Source: Virgibacillus_F sp049310925 (GTDB lineage: Bacteria > Bacillota > Bacilli > Bacillales > Amphibacillaceae). From it: 38,049 nucleotides of DNA. Under the pieces are notes generated by a model. It was not told the origin of the DNA. It did not search any database and was given only the letters and a program-made list of their open reading frames with translations. A program made the translations under genes and the position numbers. Positions 32,823 through 38,049 of this stretch are shown here, one piece after another; the first letter of the stretch is position 1, and every line of letters begins with the position of its first letter. The stretch is from the NCBI RefSeq assembly GCF_049310925.1, contig NZ_JBMERP010000033.1, positions 1 through 38,049 on the forward strand, read 5' to 3'.

Positions 32823-33251
32823 TTATTTCCTCCTAAGTTGCTTAAGTAGAATGATGTGGCAAACAAAAATTAAAATAAACGCTGTTCCCGCAAGGAAAGG
32901 AATAGTTACAAACCCAAAATAATTCACGTATTCTGAATTACACGGAATAATACCACATGCTCCCGAGTTCTCATGAAGTGCAGGCACCTTTTGAATCAAA
33001 TAATGATAAATAGACACAAACATACCAATTCCACTTAAAATAAGTCCTGGTAGGGCTATTGACATATCCTTTTTGACCATAGCAGTACCATAAATAATCA
33101 CAAGCGGATACATTAATATCCGTTGGTACCAACATAATTCACAGGGAATGTATCCCATTACTTCTGAGAAGAATAAACTTCCAAGTAATGCTATTAGAGA
33201 TACTCCCCATATAAAGAACACGAGCGTTTCGCTTTCTTTGGACTGATTCAT
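32823..33251 (-). CDS. bdbC: Disulfide bond formation protein BdbC (DsbB family)
   Basis: A 142-residue, four-helix membrane protein of the DsbB/BdbC family, which passes electrons from a thiol oxidase to quinone. Both cysteine pairs are present: C-E-L-C at 37-40 (PCELCWYQR, typical of BdbC) and C99/C104 in GACGIIPC. The start is the ATG 9 nt after GAGGGAG; an upstream in-frame stretch has no ribosome site. It forms a two-gene unit with the downstream thioredoxin-like gene (3-nt gap). In B. subtilis BdbC-BdbD is needed for competence pseudopili, which would fit the presence of comK. Confidence 0.92.
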   Translation of the reverse strand: MNQSKESETLVFFIWGVSLIALLGSLFFSEVMGYIPCELCWYQRILMYPLVIIYGTAMVKKDMSIALPGLILSGIGMFVSIYHYLIQKVPALHENSGACGIIPCNSEYVNYFGFVTIPFLAGTAFILIFVCHIILLKQLRRK

Positions 33252-33312
33252 ATATGTATTCTCCCTCATTAAAATCTTCATAAATAGTATACAAGCCTTC
33301 CATTAAAAAAAC

Positions 33313-33342
33313 AAAAAAAGCAGACTGCAATTTTAGCAGTCT
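33313..33342 (-). terminator. Terminator upstream of bdbC
   Basis: On the minus strand AGACTGC pairs with GCAGTCT (7-nt loop), then GCTTTTTTTG. It would stop transcripts coming from liaFSR after they have passed through the repeat element at 33351-33842. Confidence 0.8.
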
Positions 33343-33350
33343 AAGCCTAA

Positions 33351-33842
33351 AGATAAGTTTTGTTGCTCTTTAACCCTCGTAGTTGATACAAACTGCGATG
33401 TAACTAAAAATCATGTTCGTTGCCTTGCAATCGTTGCGGAAAAATCACTACGCTTTCCGCGGGCTTGCGCTGAGCCTCCTCGATCGCAAAGACCGCTCAC
33501 TGCGGGGTCTCAACACTTCGCTTTCCCGCAGGAGTCTTCGTGATTTTCCTCCACTAACACGAAGTTTTGAAAGTACTGTGTAGCTCACCTACTATTACGA
33601 TAGTTGACTTACGCTACGGGCCGTTGACTCCTGCGGGAACAGCACGAGTCTGAAGACCCCGCAGAGTGGTAGATGTTGAGGGCCGACTAAGACCGTCCTT
33701 TGCGGACAACATGGGCATACCCCTTGCCGGGGCAAGGAGGCTGAAGCGTTCCCCACGGAAAGCAACGGTCCGCAGCGGAAAACAACTCAGCGCATACGTT
33801 GCAGTTTATAGCTTTTCTGTCAAAAGCAACATTCTTTTAAAC
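33351..33842. repeat. Dispersed inverted-arm element with a G+C-rich interior
   Basis: The left arm (33351-33408: TTTTGTTGCTCTTTAA ... AAACTGCGATGTAAC) and right arm (33789-33842: GCGCATACGTTGCAGTTTATA ... AAAAGCAAC) match the arms at 18503-18787. The interior differs: two G+C-rich blocks in opposite orientation. One, on the minus strand, covers about 33435-33540 (CTCCTGCGGGAAAGCG ... GACCCCGCAG ... GAGGAGGCT ... CCGCGGAAAGCG). The other is on the plus strand at about 33627-33780. This block type is a common Bacillaceae extragenic repeat. There is no credible gene in the 594-nt gap. Confidence 0.8.
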
Positions 33843-33845
33843 GTA

Positions 33846-34484
33846 CTAATTCTCTGAAGAAATTAAGTTATTTCGATGAACATATACAGCAGCCTGGGTA
33901 CGATCATGTACTCCTAATTTACCAAGGACATTACTGACATGTGTTTTGACGGTTTTAATACCAATATATAATTTCTCGCTAATTTCCAGATTTGTCATTC
34001 CATTACCGATGCAAATAAGAACTTCTAACTCCCGCTCTGTTAAATCATCATGTGCCTTATGGGAATTAGCACGAAAAGATGACATCATTCTCCCCGCCAC
34101 TTTAGGCTCAATTACGGTTTCATCCTGTGTAGCTTTTTTAATAGCTGATACAATCTCATCCGCAGAGGATGTTTTTAAAATGTAACTGAATGCCCCCGCT
34201 TCTATTGCAGGGAAGACTTGTTTGTCATCATAGAAGCTTGTAAGAATTATAATTTTTGTATTTATACCACTATCTGTAATTGCACGGGTTGCATCGATTC
34301 CACTACCATTATCCATCATTAAATCCATCAGTACAACATCAGGTTCTTCCTTAATAACAAGCGACGCCCCATCATTTCCATTAGACGCTTCTCCTATAAC
34401 TTCAATTGTTTCATCAGTTTGCAAATAGGAGACAATTCCTTTTCGAACAACATCGTGGTCGTCAACTACAATAACTCGAATCAT
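33846..34484 (-). CDS. liaR: Response regulator LiaR
   Basis: A 212-residue NarL/LuxR-type regulator. The receiver domain (1-120) has acidic residues D8/D9 and the phospho-acceptor D54 (VVLMDLMM). The helix-turn-helix domain is at about 148-205, with LTERELEVLICIGNGMTNLEISEKL and KTVKTHVSNVL. ATG has GGGGGAG 8 nt upstream. It lies 15 nt after liaS, so liaFSR is one operon that senses cell-envelope damage. The usual LiaR target operon liaIH is not in this window. Assignment as LiaR rests on the LiaF and LiaS neighbours. Confidence 0.92.
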   Translation of the reverse strand: MIRVIVVDDHDVVRKGIVSYLQTDETIEVIGEASNGNDGASLVIKEEPDVVLMDLMMDNGSGIDATRAITDSGINTKIIILTSFYDDKQVFPAIEAGAFSYILKTSSADEIVSAIKKATQDETVIEPKVAGRMMSSFRANSHKAHDDLTERELEVLICIGNGMTNLEISEKLYIGIKTVKTHVSNVLGKLGVHDRTQAAVYVHRNNLISSEN

Positions 34485-34499
34485 TTATTTCTCTCCCCC

Positions 34500-35537
34500 T
34501 TAACATGGAATTCGTATATCGATATATGTACCCTCATGTTGAATTGATCGAATTGTAAATGTTCCACCCAGTTCTTCACTTCGCTCTTTCATCGTCTTTA
34601 ATCCATAGGAAGTTTTCCGATCAGAATCTGTTCCAACATCAAACCCCTGCCCATCATCTGCTATATGAATAAATAGCTCATTTGATTTGGTTAAAATCTT
34701 TAGCTTTACTTCTTTTGCATTAGCATGCCGCAGGATATTGGATAGAGATTCCTGGATGATTCTAAATATATGCTCTTCAGTAGTCTCAGGAAGTTTAATA
34801 GCTTCATCAATTTCTAATTTGAACTGTATAGTACTCTTTTGTTTTAGTTCTTCTAACAACTTTCTTAAACCAATAGGCAGTGGCTCCCCGGACAAATGAA
34901 CAGGACGCAGGTGCAATAATAGTGCACGCATTTCTGTCTGAGCCTGCAATGCACTCGATGCTACATCCTCCAGTTGTGATTTAGCTAATGTTGGATTTTT
35001 GTCAATTTGCTTAAGAGCCGCTTCAGCCATCATTGTAACACCGAATAATTGCTGACTAACTGAGTCATGCAGATCCCTTGCCAATCGCTGCCTCTCTTCA
35101 ATTACTGCGGCCTTATGTGAAGATTTAGCAAGGTCTGCTTTTTCGTCAGCCATCCGTTGAAGTGACTTCACCTGGCTTTGCATCCTTTTTCCCAGTTCAT
35201 TCATCTCATTACCTATTCTGGCAATTTCATCATCTTCGTTAAAATAAACGCGAGAATTATAGTTTCCATTGGTGAACTGGGTGATTAACACTGAAAAGTA
35301 GTCTAATCTCTCCTTTAAATCTCCACTTGATTTAAATCCTACATATAATGAAAGTAGCAAGGCTATCAAAAGGTATGTGGAAATAAATAGAAAGATGCTT
35401 TCTGTAGTTAGCCATTTCGGTGAAAACAGCACATAAATTGAGAGCAAAAATGACAGCAAGATAACAGTAGTTAAAAACAAAGCATACAAGTGAGAACGAA
35501 TATAACTGAAACGGATGCTATTTAATCGCTTTAGCAC
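34500..35537 (-). CDS. liaS: Sensor histidine kinase LiaS
   Basis: A 345-residue membrane kinase. Two membrane helices lie at about 20-40 and 47-68 with almost no outer domain (an intramembrane-sensing kinase), followed by a HAMP-like stretch (GNYNSRVYFNEDDEIARIGNEM). The phospho-acceptor His 157 is in RDLHDSVSQQL. The ATPase domain has R-I-I-Q-E-S-L-S-N-I-L-R-H-A near 260 and DDGQGFD near 300. The start is placed at GTG, with GGAGGTG 6 nt upstream; the ATG five codons earlier overlaps the liaF stop codon (TAATG) and has no ribosome site. Confidence 0.92.
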   Translation of the reverse strand: MLKRLNSIRFSYIRSHLYALFLTTVILLSFLLSIYVLFSPKWLTTESIFLFISTYLLIALLLSLYVGFKSSGDLKERLDYFSVLITQFTNGNYNSRVYFNEDDEIARIGNEMNELGKRMQSQVKSLQRMADEKADLAKSSHKAAVIEERQRLARDLHDSVSQQLFGVTMMAEAALKQIDKNPTLAKSQLEDVASSALQAQTEMRALLLHLRPVHLSGEPLPIGLRKLLEELKQKSTIQFKLEIDEAIKLPETTEEHIFRIIQESLSNILRHANAKEVKLKILTKSNELFIHIADDGQGFDVGTDSDRKTSYGLKTMKERSEELGGTFTIRSIQHEGTYIDIRIPC

Positions 35538-35551
35538 AGGTCTCACCTCCA

Positions 35552-36325
35552 TTATACTTTATCGACACGGACAGAGCCCGCTTTTAATTTCAATGTTATT
35601 GTCAATTTTCTTGTTGCTTCCTCGTAATCTTCACATTGATAATGTACTTTTCTATTTATGCCCTCTGATGTTTGTCCCATGACATTTATTTCACCAGCTT
35701 TTACTGAAGCATCAATGCGGCAAGCAACGTTTTCTGGCATTAAAATTTGGATGTCACCTGCCCAGCTATTAATCGTTATTGGAATTTCTTTTTCTGGAAT
35801 AAATCCTTTTGAAAAATCAATGTAGTAATCCCCAGCAGCATTGTACAAATCCATTGGTTCAACTTTCCAGTTCGGATCTGTGAATTGATGGTCACCTATG
35901 GAAAAACGACTACCGTGTTTTCTCTGTTTGTTTACTTTATTATCTTTTTTATCGCCTGTATCTATCTCAAACTTGAAGTTTTTTTTTCGTTGCGGTTTTC
36001 CAATTATACTAAACCCAATGTAAACAATTAATAACGGCCATAGTTTCAAAACATCATTAAAATTGAAATTAATAATCTGCAGTTCACCAAGTACTAGCAG
36101 GGACCCAAAAACGAATAAGAATGAACCAAAGATCCAGTTACCACCGTCGTTACGTAAATCATCAACAAACCACTTTAAACCAAATATGATAAATAATGTG
36201 GAATAGATATAAGGCCAAATACCATTCATATCCATATTGATTACATCGAGATTCTCTAACACTAGTAATACTCCAATTATGATAATACTAAATGCTATTA
36301 AGGAACGGATGAATCGATTATTCAT
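35552..36325 (-). CDS. liaF: Cell envelope stress protein LiaF
   Basis: A 257-residue membrane protein, the negative regulator of LiaRS. Four hydrophobic segments are in the first 125 residues (about 8-24, 32-50, 62-80, 89-110), then a basic linker (GDKKDNKVNKQRKHGSR). The C-terminal beta-rich LiaF domain shows DLYNAAGDYYIDFSKG, IPITINSWAGDIQILMPE, and VACRIDASVKAGEINVMG. The start is the third in-frame candidate, with AAAGAG 8 nt upstream. It leads the liaFSR operon. A 22-nt hairpin in the leader (36396-36417) is noted separately. Confidence 0.92.
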   Translation of the reverse strand: MNNRFIRSLIAFSIIIIGVLLVLENLDVINMDMNGIWPYIYSTLFIIFGLKWFVDDLRNDGGNWIFGSFLFVFGSLLVLGELQIINFNFNDVLKLWPLLIVYIGFSIIGKPQRKKNFKFEIDTGDKKDNKVNKQRKHGSRFSIGDHQFTDPNWKVEPMDLYNAAGDYYIDFSKGFIPEKEIPITINSWAGDIQILMPENVACRIDASVKAGEINVMGQTSEGINRKVHYQCEDYEEATRKLTITLKLKAGSVRVDKV

Positions 36326-36691
36326 TTTCATCACTCTTTCTATTTTATTGATAGCTTAAGATTGTATTATTTCAGAGAATAAATTAAGTAACAACAGCTT
36401 GGATAGACACCCAAGCTTAGGAAGATGCGTCTAAAAAAAACATTATAAAGAAAACACGAGTATCATCCATGTTACTCTGCTCCAATTAAGTATACCTAAT
36501 ATCCTGGAGAAGGAAACAACACAGCAACAAATTAAAACATAAAATTTCGATTTTTTAACATATTAATTTATTTTACTTCCATACTACTTTCTTTACACGC
36601 ATATGTATGCCCCTCCTAGTAAGTTTGTACTTTAATCATACCGGAAGGGGCTATTTTTAATAACAACCTTTAGAACGTTTTTGTCTCCGCC
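36326..36691. other. 366-nt region upstream of liaF, no gene
   Basis: AGCTTGG (36396-36402) and CCAAGCT (36411-36417) form a hairpin that would lie in the liaF leader. A possible -10 (TATAAT on the minus strand) is near 36441, but no good -35 is seen. At about 36609-36655, GCCCCTCC and GGAAGGGGC form an imperfect stem followed on the plus strand by TATTTTT, a terminator-like structure with no known plus-strand gene before it. Confidence 0.5.
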
Positions 36692-37348
36692 TTAAGACGG
36701 AGATTCATTTGCCGGGGACCGCCGCCTTTGAACATATTCAAATAACATTGTCCAAAGCAAGATAAATATAAATCCAAAGGCAAACCCTGCTAAAACATCA
36801 GTAAGATAATGAACACGTATCATATACCGACTGAATCCAATTAAGAAAATGAGGATTGCGACGCTTATTTGAGCAGCTATTACCTTTTTCTTGGATTTTA
36901 TTTTTTTTGCTAAAAAGTATATAAGCAATCCATAACAAACCATTGAGATCATAGCATGTCCAGATGGAAAGCTATACCCTTCTGCCTCGGCTGCAACAAA
37001 AATCCGAGGACGTCCCCTCTCAACGATTACCTTAATCAAAACGTTTGCACCATAGCTAAGTAAAGTTCCACCTGCGAACATAACCCCGACAAACCAATCA
37101 CGGAAAATGTAACCTAGTATAATAGCAACCACAATAGTAAATGGTGTCAAAAAGGTTCCAGAGCCAAGTTCTGTTAACCACCTAAATAAGAAATACAAAT
37201 TTGAATCTGCTAAGGATTGTACGAACCCTCTAGTCCATTGATCAACAAGAGGAATTGTTCCTTGTTGTATTTTCATCACCCACAATATAGTTGTGAATAA
37301 AACAAACGATAATAGAAAAACATATAAATAGTTCCTTTTTTTTCTCAA
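36692..37348 (-). CDS. PAP2 family phosphatase
   Basis: A 218-residue membrane phosphatase of the PAP2 superfamily, which dephosphorylates lipid phosphates such as undecaprenyl pyrophosphate, phosphatidylglycerol phosphate or phosphatidate on the outer face. Six hydrophobic segments flank the three motifs: K-V-I-V-E-R-G-R-P near 107-115, YSFPSGHAM near 125-133, and SRYMIRVHYLTDVLAG near 171-186. The start is TTG with GGGAGG 8 nt upstream. A perfect hairpin (TCTCCG/CGGAGA, 36684-36703) straddles the stop codon, but no T-tract follows. Being next to liaFSR suggests, without proof, a cell-wall-lipid role. Confidence 0.88.
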   Translation of the reverse strand: MRKKRNYLYVFLLSFVLFTTILWVMKIQQGTIPLVDQWTRGFVQSLADSNLYFLFRWLTELGSGTFLTPFTIVVAIILGYIFRDWFVGVMFAGGTLLSYGANVLIKVIVERGRPRIFVAAEAEGYSFPSGHAMISMVCYGLLIYFLAKKIKSKKKVIAAQISVAILIFLIGFSRYMIRVHYLTDVLAGFAFGFIFILLWTMLFEYVQRRRSPANESPS

Positions 37349-37453
37349 TGTTAATACCTCCCTCCAAAACTATACCCATAATAGCAACGTTTAAAAATTA
37401 GAATTAGGGGAAAATGCTATATAGATAAATAATTGAAAGGCTGGGATATAAAA

Positions 37454-37888
37454 ATGGATAAAGACTTACAAGAATTAATTGATGGTCTAAATGTAGATTT
37501 AGCAAATGAATATGGTGCAGCAATTCAATATACTTATAGTGCATCAGTAGTATCCGGGTTATACCGTTCAGCGTTAAAGCCCTTCTTTGAAGCAGAAATC
37601 ACCGATGAGATGGGACATGCGCTTTACCTGTCTGAAAAAATAAAAACGTTAGGTGGAACTCCGACAACAAAATCTGCTGACATTCCACAGCCTACAGAGG
37701 TAAGAGATTTGTTAGAAGCTTCGTTAAAGGCTGAAGCAGACACAATTGATCGTTATGAAAAACGTAAAAAACAAGCTGATAACTTGAACTTGACTGAGCT
37801 AGTTGTCAAACTTGAAGATATGATTTCTGATGAAACGCATCACAAAGAAGAAATAGAGCGTTTATTACAGGATCCACGATTAACATAA
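37454..37888 (+). CDS. Bacterioferritin-like diiron protein
   Basis: A 144-residue four-helix ferritin-like protein. The residues that would form a ferroxidase centre are all present: E19, E52, H55, E94, E127 and H130 (motifs DEMGH and DETHH), almost the same positions as in classical bacterioferritin. It could oxidise and store iron or protect against peroxide. No signal peptide. The start is ATG with GGGAT 7 nt upstream; an in-frame TTG seven codons earlier is less likely. It is single on the plus strand, and its 3' side runs within about 40 nt into an insertion sequence end. Confidence 0.85.
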   Translation: MDKDLQELIDGLNVDLANEYGAAIQYTYSASVVSGLYRSALKPFFEAEITDEMGHALYLSEKIKTLGGTPTTKSADIPQPTEVRDLLEASLKAEADTIDRYEKRKKQADNLNLTELVVKLEDMISDETHHKEEIERLLQDPRLT

Positions 37889-37958
37889 AATTAAATTAAT
37901 AATTACCAAGCAGAAAGAGCATCTACAAGGTGGTTACCCCCAAAAGTTAGAGTTTTTA

Positions 37959-38049
37959 TTATGCAGCTGATTGGCTGGATTGCGTTCGGTATTCGACTGG
38001 ACTCAATCCAGCCAATTTTTCTTTTGATCGTTCATGATTGTACCAGTAA
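37959..38049 (-). CDS. IS3-family transposase OrfB, C-terminal 29 residues
   Basis: The minus strand reads YWYNHERSKEKLAGLSPVEY, then RTQSSQSAA and TAA. The W-Y-N-x-x-R/E-x-x-x-K-L-x-G-L-S-P-x-x-Y pattern is the standard end of IS3/IS150 OrfB integrases, just after the DDE catalytic Glu. Only the last 29 codons are in the window. No frameshift in this part, so activity cannot be judged. Confidence 0.85.
   Translation of the reverse strand, partial: YWYNHERSKEKLAGLSPVEYRTQSSQSAA
37970..38020 (+). terminator. Terminator-like hairpin inside the transposase gene
   Basis: ATTGGCTGGATTG (37970-37982) and CAATCCAGCCAAT (38004-38016) are a perfect 13-bp inverted repeat followed on the plus strand by TTTTTCTTTT. 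Plus-strand transcripts from the ferritin-like gene would meet it. Confidence 0.65.

Larger units (their letters stand above)
37931..38049 (-). mobile_element. IS3-family insertion sequence, right end only
   Basis: The end begins near TGGTTACCCCCAAAAGTTAG, like the terminal repeats of IS150-type elements (CCCCAAAAGTTAG). It contains the 3' end of the transposase, and the rest lies beyond the window. Confidence 0.7.

Noticed and set aside
33666..33857. 63-codon frame in the G+C-rich repeat before liaR
   Set aside because: It is inside a common Bacillaceae extragenic repeat; no ribosome site and no family match.
36560..36620. Nine-codon minus-strand frame (MRVKKVVWK) behind AGGAGGGG
   Set aside because: The ribosome-site-like word is also one arm of a hairpin, and nine codons are too few to judge without conservation data.

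Overview
The window looks like chromosomal core DNA of a low-GC, Gram-positive Bacillaceae, probably a Virgibacillus/Oceanobacillus-type relative. Gene content and order match the Bacillus subtilis segment that runs pbpF-hemEHY ... yhfH-yhfI-lplJ-lcfB ... comK ... yhjD ... addBA. Purine-rich ribosome binding sites, TTG/GTG starts and TTATACTTTCTTA-type dispersed repeats fit the same group. I assigned everything by reading the sequence; no database search was run.

Layout. 1-2.2 kb: the start of a cut-off lipoprotein gene, then two secreted low-complexity proteins, one very acidic with an Ala/His repeat and one lysine-rich. 2.4-4.3 kb: a DUF4395 membrane protein, a SurA_N-like lipoprotein and a polytopic membrane protein. 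4.3-11.6 kb: addBA (helicase-nuclease for double-strand breaks). 11.7-13.9 kb: a TVP38-type membrane protein, a YhjD-like protein behind a consensus LexA box, comK with an upstream ComK box, and an unannotated 46-codon gene. 14-18 kb: lcfB with a near-perfect FadR operator, lplJ, a YhfI-like metallo-hydrolase and tiny yhfH. 18-18.8 kb: a dense block of structured repeats. 18.9-25.3 kb: pepF, a DUF2332 protein, an ECF sigma/putative anti-sigma pair, the lipid II flippase Amj and an unknown anchored protein. 25.9-32.8 kb: hemY, hemH, hemE and a class A penicillin-binding protein on one strand, with the heme-degrading HmoB divergent. 32.3-33.3 kb: a thioredoxin-like protein with BdbC. 33.8-36.3 kb: liaFSR. 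36.7-38 kb: a PAP2 phosphatase, a ferritin-like protein and the end of an IS3-family element.

Functional links. Heme supply (hemEHY) and heme breakdown (hmoB) face each other across pbpF. Cell-envelope functions recur: class A PBP, Amj, LiaFSR, PAP2 phosphatase and an ECF sigma pair. DNA uptake and repair sit together: comK, LexA-controlled yhjD and addBA.

No large unknown system is visible. The most unusual content is intergenic. There is a tandem array of about 120-bp elements whose stems differ between copies but stay paired. Two 41-bp tandem arrays of one family are built from 20/21-nt half units. A dispersed element has conserved arms and different interiors. A hairpin repeat sits next to terminators, and at two genes the stop codon lies at or inside a repeat boundary.
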